A DNA stretch of 64,000 nt from Megalopta genalis (lineage: Eukaryota > Arthropoda > Insecta > Hymenoptera > Halictidae), in assembly GCF_051020955.1 (NCBI RefSeq), contig NC_135021.1, forward strand, positions 9,334,462-9,398,461, in the 5' to 3' direction. The position numbers and the translations under genes were made by a program. The notes below the pieces were generated by a model. It worked only from the letters and a program-made list of their open reading frames with translations, ran no database searches and had not been told where the DNA came from. Of the stretch, positions 11,925 through 25,644 are shown piece after piece. Position 1 is the first letter of the stretch; the number at the start of each line of letters is the position of its first letter.

Positions 11925-13090
11925 CACTTATATCGCAAATATCTGAAGCTAAATCATTTGTTTCGCTTGGATTTGAAGCTAAACCTTCTACATCGCATTG
12001 ATTTGAAGATAAATGATGTGTTTCGCATGGATTTGAAGGTAACTCGTTAGTTTCGCCTGCATTTGAAGCTATATCACTTATATCGCAACTATCTGAACCT
12101 TAATCATTTGTTTCGCATGGATTTGAAGCTAAACCTTCTACATAGCCTTGATTTGAAGCTTAATCATGTGTTTTGCATGGATTTGAAGCTAACTCGTTTG
12201 TTTCGACTGCATTTGAAGCTGTATCACTTATATCGCAAGTATCTGATGCTAAATCATTTGTTTCGCATGGATTTGAAGGTAATCCTTCTACATCGCAACG
12301 ATTTGCAGCTAAATCATGTCATTCGCATTGATTTGAAGCTAACTCGTTCGTTTCGCCTGCATTTGTAGCTATATCATTTATATCGCAAGTATTTGAAGCT
12401 AAATCATTTGTTCCGCATGGATTTGAAGCTAAGCTTTCTACTTCGCATTGACTGGAAGCTAAATCATTTGTTTCGCATAGAGTTGAAGCTAACTCGTTTG
12501 TTTCGTCTGCATTTGAAGCTATATCATCCAAATCCCAAGTGTTTGATGCTAAATCATTTGTTTCGCATGGATTTGAAGCTAAACCTTCTACATCGCATTG
12601 ATTTGGAGCTAAATCATGTGTTTCGCTCGGATATGAATCTAACTCGTCTGTTTAGTCTGCATTTGAAGCTATATCACTTATATCACAAGTATCTGAAGCT
12701 GAAACATTTGTGTCGCATGGTTTTGAAGCTAAACCTTCTACGTAGCATTGATTTGAAGCTAAATCATGTGTTTCGCTTGGATTTGTAGCTAACTCGTTTG
12801 TTTCCCCTGCATTTGAAGCTATATCACTTATATCGCAAGTATCTGATGCTAAATCATTTGCTTCGCATGTTTTGAAGCTAATCATTCTAGACCGCATTGA
12901 TTTGAAGCTAAATCATGTGTTTCGCATGGATTTGAAGCTAACTCGTTAGTTTCGTCTGCATTTGAAGCTATATCACTTATATCGCTAGTATCTGAATCTA
13001 AATCAGTTGTGTCTCATGGATTTGAAGCAAAACCTTCTAGATCGCATTGATTTGCAGCTAAATCATGTGTTTCGCATGGATTTGAAGCTA
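11925..13090. repeat. Partial third copy of the 2.55-kb block
   Basis: Matches 10,427-11,592 at a constant offset of 1,498 bp. It shares the odd TTTAGTCTGC, CATCCAAATCCC and ATTCTAGACCGC variants. The match ends near 13,090, where this copy reads ACTCGTTTGTTTCGTCTGC and the other ACTCGTTAGTTTCGTCTCC. A few substitutions separate the copies, for example GCAACGATTTG versus GCATCGATTTG near 12,298. Confidence 0.88.
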
Positions 13091-15798
13091 ACTCGTTTGT
13101 TTCGTCTGCATTTGAAGCTATATCACTTATGTCCCAAGCGATTGAAAGTAAATCATTTGTTTCACATGGATTACAAGCGGAACCTTCTACATCGCATTGA
13201 TTTGAAGCTTAATCATGTGTTTTGCTTGGATTTGAAGCTAACTCGTTTGTTTCCCCTGCATTTGAAGCTGTATCAATTATATCGCAAGTATCTGAAGCTA
13301 TATCATTTGTGTCTCATGGATTTGAAGCTAAACCTTCTACATAGCATTGATTTGCAGCTAAATCGTGTGTTTCGCATGGATTTGAAGCTAACTCGTTAGT
13401 TTCGTCTCCATTTGAAGCTATATCACTTATATCGCTAGTATCTGAAGCTAAATCATTTGTTTCGCATGGATTTGAAGTTAAACCTTCTGCATCGCACTGA
13501 TTTGCAGCTAAATCATGTGATTCGCATGGATTGGAAGCTAACTCGTTTGTTTCGGCTGCATTTCAAGCTGTATCACTTATATCGCAAGTATCTGAATCTA
13601 AATCAGTTGTGTCTCATGGATTTGAAGCAAAACCTTCTACATCGCATTGATTTGCAGCTAAATCATGTGTTTCGCATGGATTTGAAGCTAACTCGTTTGT
13701 TTCGTCTGCATTTGAAGCTATATCACTTATATCCCAAGCGATTGAAAGTAAATCATTTGTTTCGCATGGATTTCAAGCTAAACCTTCTACATCGCATTGA
13801 TTTGAAGCTAAATCATTTGTTTCGCATTGATTTGAAGCTAAACCTTATACATCGTATCGATTTGAAGCTAAATGATATGTATCGCATGAATTTTGAAGCT
13901 ATCCCGTTTGATTCGTCTCCATTTGCAGCTATATCACTTATATCACAAGTGTTTGAAGCTAAATCATTTGTTTCGCTTGAATTTGAAGCTATACCTTCTA
14001 CATCGCTTTGATTTGAAGTTAAATCATTCGTGTCGCATGGATTTGAAGCTAACTCGTTTTTTTCGCCTGCATTTGAAGCTATATCACTTATATCGCTAGT
14101 ATATGAACCTAAATCATTTGTTTCGCATGGATTTGAAGCTAAACCTTCTACATCGCATTGAATTGATGCTTCATCATGTGTTTTGCATGAATTTGAAGCT
14201 AACTCGTTTGTTTCTCCTGCATTTGAATCTATATCACTTATATCGCATGTATCTGATGCTAAATCATTTGTTTCGCATGGATTTGAAGCTAAACCATCTA
14301 CATCGCAATGATTTAAAGCTAAATCATGTGTTTTGCATGGATTTGATGCTAACTCGTTTGTTTCCCCTGCATTTGAAACTATATCAATTATATCGCAAGT
14401 ATCTGATGCTAAATCATTTGTTTCGCATGGATTTGAGGCTAATCCTTCCACTTCACATGGATTTAAAGCTAAATGATGTGTACCTAATGGATTTTTAAGC
14501 TAACTCGTTTGATTCGTCTGCATTTGATGCTACATCACTTATATCGCAAGCATCTGAACCTAAATCATTTGTTTCGCATGGATTTGTAGCTAAACCTTCT
14601 ACATCGCATTGATTTGAAGCTAAATCATTTGTTTCGCATGGATTTGTAGATAAACCTTCTACATCGTATCGATTTGATGCTACATGATATGTATCGCATG
14701 GATTTTGAAGCTATCCCGTTTGATTCGTCTGCATTTGCAGCTATATCACTTATATCACAAGTGTTTGAAGCTAAATCATTTGTTTCGCATGGATTTGAAT
14801 CTAAACCTTCTACATCGCATTGATTTGAAGCTAAATCATGTGTTTCGCTTGGATTTGAAGCTAAACCTTCCACATCGCATTGATTTGAAGCTAAATCATG
14901 TGTTTCGCTTGGATTTGAAGCTAACCTTCTACATCGCATTGATTTGAAGATAAATCATGTGTTTGGCTTGGATTTGAAGCTAAACCTTCTACATCGCATT
15001 GATTTGAAGATAAATTATGTGTTTCTCATGGATTTGAAGGTAACTCGTTAGTTTCGCCTGCATTTGAAGCTATATCACTTATATCGCAAGTATCTGAACC
15101 TTAATCATTTGTTTCGCATGGATTTGAATCTAAGCCTTCTATTTCGCATAGTTTTAAAGATAAATGATGTGTATCGCACGGATGTTGAAGCTATCCCGTT
15201 TGATTCGTCTGCATTTGCAGCTATATCACTTATATCACAAGTGTTTGAAACTAAATCATTTGTTTCGCATGGATTTGAATCTAAACCTTCTACATCGCAT
15301 TGATTTGCAGCTAAATCATGTGTTTCGCATGGATTTGAAGCTAACTCGTTAGTTTCGTCTAAATTTGAAGCTATATCACTTATATCGCTAGTATCTGAAG
15401 CTATATCATTTGTGTCTCATGGATTTGTAGCTAAACCTTCTACATCGCATTGATTTGAAGTTAAATCATGTGTTTCGCTTGGATTTGAAGCTAAACCTTC
15501 TACATCGTATCGATTTGAAGCAAAATGATATGTATCGCATGGCTTTTGAAGCTACCCCGTTTGAATCGTCTGCATTTGCAGTTATATCACTTATATCACA
15601 AGTGTTTGAAGCTAAATCATTTGTTTCGCATGGATTTGAAGCAAAACCTTCTATATCGCATTCATTTGAAGCTAAATCATGTGTTTCGCTTGGATTTGAA
15701 GCTAACTCGTTCGTTTCGCCTGCATTTTATGCTATATCACATATATCGCAAGCGTTTGGAGCTAAATCATTTGTTTCGCATGGATTTGAAGCTAAACC
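13091..15798. repeat. Mixed A-E array with module M, copy 2 (about 14,340-15,370)
   Basis: Five-unit cycles continue. Module M is recognised by TGAGGCTAATCCTTCC, GTACCTAATGGATTTTTAAG and TTTGCAGCTATATCAC. Compared with 43,521-44,290 the offset grows from 28,837 to 28,928 bp. This copy has therefore lost three 30-bp units plus one base; the base is in GCTAACCTTC near 14,924. Two TTTCAAGC units and a run of TTTGTTTCGCATTG near 13,800 are also found near 23,340 and 26,700. Confidence 0.8.
13813..14451 (-). other. Longest minus-strand open frame (212 codons), probable by-product of the repeat
   Basis: The frame reads as about 21 acidic decapeptides of the types CETNDLASDT, CDISDIASNA, GETNELASNP, CETHDLASNQ and CDVEGLASNP, in the fixed order of the 150-bp unit. 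There is a Cys in most decapeptides and an invariant L/I-A core. The last third shifts to a basic Phe/Lys/Arg/Ser frame after a +1 unit near 13,890. The start is GTG inside a repeat unit, with no visible ribosome-binding or splice context. The family is not recognised. The composition (hydrophilic, acidic, A/T at third positions) is more protein-like than the other frames, so this may be the ancestral coding frame. In this window it is too broken to call a gene. Confidence 0.2.
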
Positions 15799-16847
15799 TT
15801 CTACATCGAATTGATTTAAAGCTAAATCATGTGTTTCGCTTGGATATGAAGCTATCTCGTTTGTTTCCGTCTGCATTTGAAGCTATCTCACTTGTACCGC
15901 AAGTATCTGAAGCTAAATCATTTGTGTCGCAAGGATTTGAAGCTAATCCTTCTAGATAGCATTGATTTGAAGCTTAATCATGTGTTTCGCATGGATTTGA
16001 AGCTAAGCCTTCTACTTCGTATGGATTTAAAGCTAAATGATGTGTGTCGCATGGATTTTGAAGCTAACTCATTTGATTCGTCTGCATTTGAAGCTATATC
16101 ACATATATTATAAGCGTTTGAAGCTAAATAATTTGTTTCGCATGGATTTGAAGCTATATCACTTATATCCCAAGCGTTTGAAAGTAAATCATTTGTTTCG
16201 CATGGATTTGAAGCTAAACCTTCATACATGGCATTGCTTTGAAGCTAAATCATGTGATTCGCTTGGATTTGAAGCTGACTCGTTTGTTTCGTCTGCATTT
16301 GAAGCTATATCACTTATATCCCAAGTTTTGAAGCTAAATCATTTGTTTCGCATGGATTTGAAGCTAATCCTTCTACATCGAATTGATTTAAAGCTAAATC
16401 ATGTGTTTCGCTTGGATATGAAGCTATCTCGTTTGTTTCCGTCTGCATTTGAAGCTATCTCACTTGTACCGCAAGTATCTGAAGCTAAATCATTTGTGTC
16501 GCAAGGATTTGAAGCTAATCCTTCTAGATAGCATTGATTTGAAGCTTAATCATGTGTTTCGCATGGATTTGAAGCTAAGCCTTCTACTTCGTATGGATTT
16601 AAAGCTAAATGATGTGTGTCGCATGGATTTTGAAGCTAACTCATTTGATTCGTCTGCATTTGAAGCTATATCACATATATTATAAGCGTTTGAAGCTAAA
16701 TCATTTGTTTCGCATGGATTTGAAGCTATATCACTTATATCCCTAGCGTTTGAAAGTAAATCATTTGTTTCGCATGGATTTGAAGCTAAACCTTCATACA
16801 TGGCATTGCTTTGAAGCTAAATCATGTGATTCGCTTGGATTTGAAGC
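15799..16847. repeat. 572-bp tandem duplication (two copies)
   Basis: The first copy, 15,799-16,275, recurs at 16,371-16,847, offset 572 bp (19 x 30 + 2). Tags are CATCGAATTGATTTAAAG, GTTTCCGTCTGC, CTTGTACCGCAAG, CACATATATTATAAGCG and CTTCATACATGGC. Differences are few, for example AAATAATTTG versus AAATCATTTG at 16,124/16,696 and CCCAAGCG versus CCCTAGCG. About 95 bp (16,276-16,370) lies between the copies. Confidence 0.87.
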
Positions 16848-19800
16848 TAACTCGTTTGTTTTCTGCATTTGAAGCTATATCACATATATCCCAAGTGTTT
16901 GAAGCTCAATCATTTGCTTCGCATGGATTTGAAGCTAATCCTTCTACATCGCATTGATTTGAAGCTAAATTATGTGTTTCGCATGGATTTGGAGCTAACT
17001 CGTTTGTTTCGTCTGCATTTGAAGCTATATCACATATATTCCAAGCGTTTGAAGCTAAATCATTTGTTTTGCATGGATTTGAAGCTACATCACATATATT
17101 CCAAGCGTTTGAAGCTAAATCATGTGTTTCGCTTGGATTTGAAACTATACCTTCTACATCGCTTTGATTTGAAGCTAAATCATGTGTTTTGCATGGATTT
17201 GATGCTAACTCGTTTGTTTCCCCTGCATTTGAAGCTATTTCAGTTATATCGCAAGTATCTGATGCTAAATCATGAGTTTCGCTTGGATTTGAAGCTAAAC
17301 CTTCTACATCGCATTGATTTGAAACTAAATCATGTGTTTTGCATGGATTTGATGCTTACTCGTTTGTTTCCCCTGCATTTGAAGCTATATCGCTTATATC
17401 GCAAGTATCTGAATCTAAATCATTTGTGTCACATGGATTTGTAGCAAAATCTTTTACATAGCATCGATTTGCAGTTAAATCATGTGATTCGCTTGGATTT
17501 AAAGCTAACTCGTTTGTTTCCCCTGCATTTGAAGCTATATCACTTATATCGCAAGTATCTAAAGCTAAATCATTTGTTTCGCATGGATTTGAAGCTAAAC
17601 GTTCTACATAGCATTGATTTGCAGCTAAATCATGTGTTTCGCTTGGATATGAAGCTAACTCGTTTGTTTCCGTCTGCATTTGAAACTATATCACTTATAT
17701 CCCAATTTTGAAGCTAAATCATTTGTTTCGAATGGATTTGAAGCTAAACCTTCTATATCGCATTCATTTGAAGCTAAATCATTGTTTCGCTTGGATTTGA
17801 AGCTAACTCGTTCGTTTCGCCTGCATTTTATGCTATATCACATATATCGCAAGCGTTTGGAGCTAAATCATTTGTTTCGCATGGATTTGAAGCTAAACCT
17901 TCTACATCATATCGATTTGAAGCTAAATGATATGTATCGCATGGATTTTGAAGCTATCCCATTTGATTCGTATGCATTTGCAGCTATATCACTTATATCA
18001 CAAGTGTTTGAAGCTAAATCATTTGTTCCGCATGGATTTGAAGCTAAACCTTCTACATCGCATTGATTTGAAACTTAATCATTTGTTTTGCTTGGATTTG
18101 AAGCTAACTCGTTTGTTTCCCCTGCATTTGAAGCTATATCACTTATATCGCAAGTTTCTGATGCTAAATCATTTGCTTCGCATGGATTTGAAGCTAATCA
18201 TTCTACACCGCATTGATTGGAAGCTAAATCATGTGTTTCGCATGGATTTGAAGCTAACTCGTTAGTTTCGTCTGCATTTGAAGCTATATCACTTATATCG
18301 CTAGTATCTGAAGATAAATCATTTGTTTCGCATGGATTTGAAGTTAAACCTTCTGCATCGCACTGATTTGCAGCTAAATCATGTGATTCGCATGGATTGG
18401 AAGCAAACTCGTTTGTTTCGTCTGCATTTCAAGCTGTATCACTTATATCGCAAGTATCTAAAGCTAAATCATTTGTTTCGCATGGATTTGAAGCTAAACT
18501 TTCTACATAGCATTGATTTGCAGCTAAATCATGTGTTTCGCTTGGATATGAAGCTAACTCGTTTGTTTCCGTCTGCATTTGAAACTATATCACTTATATC
18601 CCAAGTTTTGAAGCTAAATCATTTGTTTCGCATGGATTTGAAGCTAAACCTTCTATATCGCATTCATTTGAAGCTAAATCATGTGTTTGGCTTCGATTTG
18701 AAGCTAACTCGTTCGTTTCGCCTGCATTTTATGCTATATCACATATATTGCAAGCGTTTGGAGCTAAATCATTTGTTTCGCATGGATTTGAAGCTAAACC
18801 TTCTACATCATATCGATTTGAAGCTAAATGATATGTATCGCATGGATTTTGGAGCTATCCCATTTGATTCGTATGCATTTGCAGCTATATCACTTATATC
18901 ACAAGTGTTTGAAGCTAAATCATTTGTTCCGCATGGATTTGAAGCTAAACCTTCTACATCGCATTGATTTGAAACTTAATCATTTGTTTTGCTTGGATTT
19001 GAAGCTAACCCGTTTGTTTCCGTCTGCATTTGAAACTATATCACTTATATCCCAAGTTTTGAAGCTAAATCATTTGTTCCGCATGGATTTGAAGCTATAC
19101 CTTCTACATCGCATTGATTTGAAACTTAATCATTTGTTTTGCTTGGATTTGAAGCTAACTCGTTTGTTTCCCCTGCATTTGAAGCTATATCACTTATATT
19201 GCAAGTATCTGGAGCTATATCATTTGTGTCTCATGGATTTGAAGCTAAACCTTCTACATAGCATTGATTTGCAGCTAAATCATGTGTTTTGCATGGATTT
19301 GATGCTAACTCGTTTGTTTCCCCTGCATTTGAAACTATATCTGTTATATCGCAAGCAGCTGATGCTTAATCAATTGTGTCTCTTGGATTTGAAGCTAAAC
19401 CTTCTACATAGCATTGATTTGAAGCTAAATCATGTGTTTCGCATGGATTTGAAGCTAAACCTTCCACATCGCATTGATTTGCAGCTAAATCTTGTGTTTC
19501 GCATGGATTTGAAGCTAAGTCGTCTGTTTCGTCTGCATTTGAAGCTATATCACTTATATCCCAAGCGTTTGAAAGTAAATTATTTGTTTCGCCTGGATTT
19601 GAAGTTAAACCTTCTAAATCGCACTGATTTGAAGCTAAATCGTGTGATTAGATTGGATTTGAATTTAAATGGTTTGTTTCCCCTGCATTTGAATCTATAT
19701 CACTTATATCGCAAGTTTCTGATGCTAAATCATTTGCTTCGCATGGATTTGAAGCTAATCATTCTACACCGCATTGATTGGAAGCTAAATCATGTGTTTC

Positions 19801-22800
19801 GCATGGATTTGAAGCTAACTCGTTAGTTTCGTCTGCATTTGAAGCTATATCACTTATATCGCTAGTATCTGAAGATAAATCATTTGTTTCGCATGGATTT
19901 GAAGTTAAACCTTCTGCATCGCACTGATTTGCAGCTAAATCATGTGATTCGCATGGATTGGAAGCAAACTCGTTTGTTTCGACTGCATTTCAAGCTGTAT
20001 CACTTTTTCGCAAGTATCTGAATCTAAATCAGTTGTGTCTCATGGATTTGAAGCAAAACCTTCTAAATCGCACTGATTTGAAGCTAAATCATGTGATTCG
20101 CTTGGATTGGAAGCTAACTCGTTTGTTTTGTCTGCATTTGAAGCTGTATCACTTATATTGCAAGTATCTGAATCTAAATCACTTGTGTCTCATGGATTTG
20201 AAGCAAAACCTTCTACATCGCATTGATTTGCAGCTAAATCATGTGTTTCGCATGGATTTGAAGCTAACTCGTTTGTTTCGTCTGCATTTGAAGCTATATC
20301 AATTGTATCGCAAGTATCCGAAGATAAATCATTTGTTTCGCATGGATTTCAAGCTAAACCTTCTACATCGCATTGATTTAATGCTAAATCATGTGTTTCG
20401 CTTGGATTGGAAGCTAACTCGTTTATTTCGTCTGCATTTGAAGCTGTATCAATTATATCGCAAGTATCTGAAGCTATATCATTTGTGTCTCATGGATTTG
20501 AAGCTAAACCTTCTACATAGCATTGATTTGCAGCTAAATCGTGTGTTTCGCATCGATTTGAAGCTAACTCGTTTGTTTTCTACATTTGATGCTATATCAC
20601 ATATATCCCAAGTGTTTGAAGCTCAATCATTTGCTTTGCATGGATTTGAAGCTAATCCTTCTACATCGCATTGATTTGAAGCTAAATTATGTGTTTCGCA
20701 TGGATTTGGAGCTAACTCGTTTGTTTCCGTCTGCATTTGAAACTATATCACTTATATCCCAATTTTGAAGCTAAATCATTTGTTTCGCATGGATTTGAAC
20801 CTAAACCTTCATACATCGCATTGCTTTGAAGCTTAATCATGTGTTTTGCTTGGATTTGAAGCTAACTCGTTTGTTTCCCCTGCATTTGAAGCTATATCAC
20901 TTATATCGCAAGTATCTGATGCTAAATCATTTGTTTCGCATGGATTTGAAGCTAAACGTTCTACATAGCATTGATTTGCAGCTAAATCATGTGTTTCGCT
21001 TGGATATGAAGCTAACTCGTTTGTTTCCGTCTGCATTTGAAACTATATCACTTATATCCCAATTTTGAAGCTAAATCATTTGTTTCGCATGGATTTGAAG
21101 CTAATCCTTCTACATCGTATTGATTTGCAGCTAAATCATGTGTTTCGCTTGGATATGAAGCTAACTCGTTTGTTTCCGTCTGCATTTGAAACTATATCAC
21201 TTATATCCCAATTTTGAAGCTAAATCATTTGTTTCGCATGGATTTGAAGCTAATCCTTCTACATCGTATTGATTTAAAGCTAAGTCATGTGTTTCGCTTG
21301 GATATGAAGCTATCTTGTTTGTTTCCGTCTGCATTTGAAGCTATCTCACTTGTACCGCAAGTATCTGAAGCTAAATCATTTGTGTCGCAAGGATTTGAAG
21401 CTAATCCTTCTACATAGCATTGATTTGAAGCTTAATCATGTGTTTCGCATGGATGTGAAGCTAACTCGTTAGCTTCGACTGCATTTGAAGCTATATCACT
21501 TATATCGCTGGTATCTGAAGCTAAATCATTTGTTTCGCATGGATTTGAACCTAAACCTTCATACATCGCATTGCTTTGAAGCTTAATCATGTGTTTTGCT
21601 TGGATTTGAAGCTAACTCGTTAGTTTCGTCTGCATTTGAAGCTATATCACTTATATCGCAAGTATCTGATGCTAAATCATTTGCTTCGCATGTTTTGAAG
21701 CTAATCATTCTACACCGCATTGATTTGAAGCTAAATCATGTGTTTCGCATGGATTTGAAGCTAACTCGTTAGTTTCGTCTGCATTTGAAGCTATATCACT
21801 TATATCGCTAGTATCTGAAGCTATATCATTTGTGTCTCATGGATTTGAAGCTAAACCTTCTACATCGCATTGAATTGAAGCTTCATCATGTGTTTTGCAT
21901 GAATTTGAAGCTAACTCGTTTGTTTCTCCTGCATTTGAATCTATATCACTTATATCGCAAGTTTCTGATGCTAAATCATTTGCTTCGCATGGATTTGAAG
22001 CTAATCATTCTACACCGCATTGATTGGAAGCTAAATCATGTGTTTCGCATGGATTTGAAGCTAACTCGTTTGTTTTGTCTGCATTTGAAGCTGTATCACT
22101 TATATTGCAAGTATCTGAAGCTATATCATTTGTGTCTCATGGATTTGAAGCTAAACCTTCTACATAGCATTGATTTGCAGCTAAATCGTGTGTTTCGCAT
22201 CGATTTGAAGCTAACTCGTTTGTTTTCTACATTTGAAGCTATATCACATATATCCCAAGTGTTTGAAGCTCAATCATTTGCTTCGCATGGATTTGAAGCT
22301 AATCCTTCTACATCGTATTGATTTAAAGCTGAATCATGTGTTTCGCATGGATTTGAAGCTAACTCGTCAGCTTCGTCTGCATTTGAAGCTATATCACTTA
22401 TATCGCTAGTATCTGAAGCTAAATCATTTGTTTCGCATGGATTTGAACCTAAACCTTCATACATCGCATTGCTTTGAAGCTAAATCATGTGTTTCGCTTG
22501 GATTTAAAGCTAACTCGTTTGTTTCCCCTGCATTTGAAGCTATATCACTTATATCGCAAGTATCTAAAGCTAAATCATTTGTTTCGCATGGATTTGAAGC
22601 TAAACTTTCTACATAGCATTGATTTGCAGCTAAATCATGTGTTTCGCTTGGATATGAAGCTAACTCATTTGTTTCCGTCTGCATTTGAAACTATATCACT
22701 TATATCCCAAGTTTTGAAGCTAAATCATTTGTTTCGCATGGATTTGAAGCTAAACCTTCATACATCGCATTGCTTTGAAGCTAAATCATGTAATTCGCTT

Positions 22801-25644
22801 GGATTTGAAGCTGACTCGTTTGTTTCGTCTGCATTTGAAGCTATATCACTTGTATCGCTAGTATCTGAAGCTAATTCATTTTTTTCGCATGGATTTGAAG
22901 CTAAACTTTCTACATCGCATTGATTTGAAGCTAAATCATGTGATTCGCTTGGATTGGAAGCTACCTCGTTTGTTTCGTCTGCATTTGAAGCTGTATCACT
23001 TATATTGCAAGTATCTGAAGCTATATCATTTGTGTCTCATGGATTTGAAGCTAAACCTTCTACATAGCATTGATTTGCAGCTAAATCGTGTGTTCCACAT
23101 CGATTTGAAGCTAACTCGTTTGTTTTCTACATTTGAAGCTATATCACATATATCCCAAGTGTTTGAAGCTCAATCATTTGCTTCGCATGGATTTGAAGCT
23201 AATCATTCTACATCGCATTGATTTGAAGCTAAATCATGTGTTTCGCATGGATTTGAAGCTAACTCGTTAGTTTCGTCTGCATCTGAAGCTATATCACTTA
23301 TATCCCAAGCGATTGAAAGTAAATCATTTGTTTCGCATGGATTTCAAGCTAAACCTTCTACATCGCATTGATTTGAAGCTAAATCATTTGTTTCGCATTG
23401 GTTTGAAGCTAAACCTTATACATCGTATCGATTTGAAGCTAAATGATATGTATCGCATGGATTTTGAAGCTATCCCGTTTGATTCGTCTCCATTTGCAGC
23501 TATATCACTTATATCACAAGTGTTTGAAGCTAAATCATTTGTTTCGCTTGAATTTGTAGCTATACCTTCTACATCGCTTTGATTTGAAGTTAAATCATTT
23601 GTGTCGCATGGATTTGAAGCTAACTCGTTTTTTTCGCCTGCATTTGAAGCTATATCACTTATATCGCTAGTATCTGAACCTAAATCATTTGTTTCGCATG
23701 GATTTGAAGCTAAACCTTCTACATCGCATTGAATTGAAGCTTCATCATGTGTTTTGCATGAATTTGAAGCTAACTCGTTTGTTTCTCCTGCATTTGAATC
23801 TATATCACTTATATCGCAAGTTTCTGATGCTAAATCATTTGCTTCGCATGGATTTGAAGCTAATCATTCTACACCGCATTGATTGGAAGCTAAATCATGT
23901 GTTTCGCATGGATTTGAAGCTAACTCGTTAGTTTCGTCTGCATTTGAAGCTATATCACTTATATCGCTAGTATCTGAAGATAAATCATTTGTTTCGCATG
24001 GATTTGAAGTTAAACCTTCTGCATCGCACTGATTTGCAGCTAAATCATGTGATTCGCATGGATTGGAAGCAAACTCGTTTGTTTCGTCTGCATTTCAAGC
24101 TGTATCACTTATATCGCAAGTATCTGAATCTAAATCAGTTGTGTCTCATGGATTTGAAGCAAAACCTTCTACATCGCATTGATTTGCAGCTAAATCATGT
24201 GTTTTGCATGGATTTGATGCTAACTCGTTTGTTTCCCCTGCATTTGAAACTATATCTGTTATATCGCAAGTAGCTGATGCTTAATCAATTGTGTCTCTTG
24301 GATTTGAAGCTAAACCTTCTACATAGCATTGATTTGAAGCTAAATCATGTGTTTCGCATGGATTTGAAGCTAACTCGTTTGTTTCGCATGCTGTTGAAGC
24401 TATATCACCTATATCCCAAGTGTTTGAAGATCAATCATATGCTTCGCATGGATTTGAAGCTAAACCTTCCACATCGCATTGATTTTCAGCTAAATCTTGT
24501 GTTTCGCATGGATTTGAAGCTAAATCGTCTGTTTCGTCTGCATTTGAAGCTATATCACATATATCCCAAGCGTTTGAAAGTAAATTATTTGTTTCGCCTG
24601 GATTTGAAGTTAAACCTTCTAAATCGCACTGATTTGAAGCTAAATCGTGTGATTAGATTGGATTTGAATTTAACTCGTTTGTTTCCCCTGCATTTGAAAC
24701 TATATCACTAAATATCGCAACTATCTGATGTTAAATCGTTTGTTTCGCATGGATTTGAAGCTAAACCTTCTACATCGCATTGATTTCCTGCTAAATCATG
24801 TGATTCGCTTGGATTGGAAGCTAACTCGTTTGTTATGTCTGCATTTGAAGCTGTATCAGTTATATTGCAAGTATCTGAAGCTATATCATTTGTGTCTCAT
24901 GGATTTGAAGCTAAACCTTCTACATAGCATTGATTTGCAGCTAAATCGTGTGTTTCGCATCGATTTGAAGCTAGCTCGTTTGTTTTCTACATTTGAAGCT
25001 ATATCACATATATCCCAAGTGTTTGAAGCTCAATCATTTGCTTCGCATGGATTTGAAGCTAATCCTTCTACATCGCATTGATTTGAAGCTAAATAATGTG
25101 TTTCGCATGGATTTGGAGCTAACTCCTTTGTTTCCCCTGCATTTGAAGCTATATCACTTATATCGCAAGTATCTGAATCTAAATCATTTGTGTCTCATGG
25201 ATTTGAAGCAAAACCTTTTACATAGCAGCGATTTGCAGCTAAATCATGTGATTCGCTTGCATTTAAAGCTAACTCGTTTGTTTCCCCTGCATTTGAAGCT
25301 ATATCACTTATATCGCAAGTATCTAAAGCTATATCATTTGTTTCGCATGGATTTGAAGCTAAACTTTCTACATAGCATTGATTTGCAGCTAAATCATGAG
25401 TTTCGCTTGGATATGAAGCTAACTCGTTTGTTTCCGTCTGCATTTGAAACTATATCACTTATATCCCAAGTTTTGAAGCTAAATCATTTGTTTCGCATGG
25501 ATTTGAAGCTAAACCTTCATACATCGCATTGATTTGAAGCTAAATCATGTGATTCGCTTGGATTTGAAGCTCACTCGTTTGATTCGTCTGCATTTGAAGA
25601 TATATCACTTATATCAGAAGTTTTGAAGCTAAATCATTTGTTTC
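16848..25644. repeat. TGTCTCATGG-rich zone, left copy
   Basis: Regular 150-bp cycles marked by A units ending TGTGTCTCATGG, B units with TCTACATAGCATTG, and a D/E/A run with GTTTCCGTCTGC, CATTTGAAACTATATC and CCCAAGTTTTGAAG. Nested duplications include 17,545-18,100 with 18,446-19,001 (offset 901) and 22,570-23,675 with 25,930-27,035 (offset 3,360). Another is 24,590-25,350 with 27,050-27,810 (offset 2,460). The longest plus-strand ORF here is 18,828-19,826 (332 codons). A related zone lies at 44,230-49,250. In the minus-strand frame TGTCTCATGG turns the Cys codon TGC into the stop TGA, so this zone is heavily interrupted. Confidence 0.82.
18828..19826 (+). other. 332-codon plus-strand open frame, probable by-product of the repeat
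   Basis: The frame reads GAT TTG AAG CTA and gives decapeptides such as DLKLNHLFRM, DLKLNLLHRI and HLKLYHLYRK. These are rich in Leu, Lys, Arg, His and Phe. It holds no recognisable domain, signal peptide or catalytic motif. It is open because consensus units have no stop in this frame and the phase is held. The first part is read in a different register (a run like MICIAWILELSHLIRM) before a +1 unit puts it in the main frame, which argues against real coding sequence. Confidence 0.1.

Noticed and set aside
13813..14451. Intact minus-strand gene for an acidic repeat protein
   Set aside because: GTG start within the repeat, frame change near the end, and the same frame is stopped or shifted on both sides. 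No promoter or flanking unique sequence.
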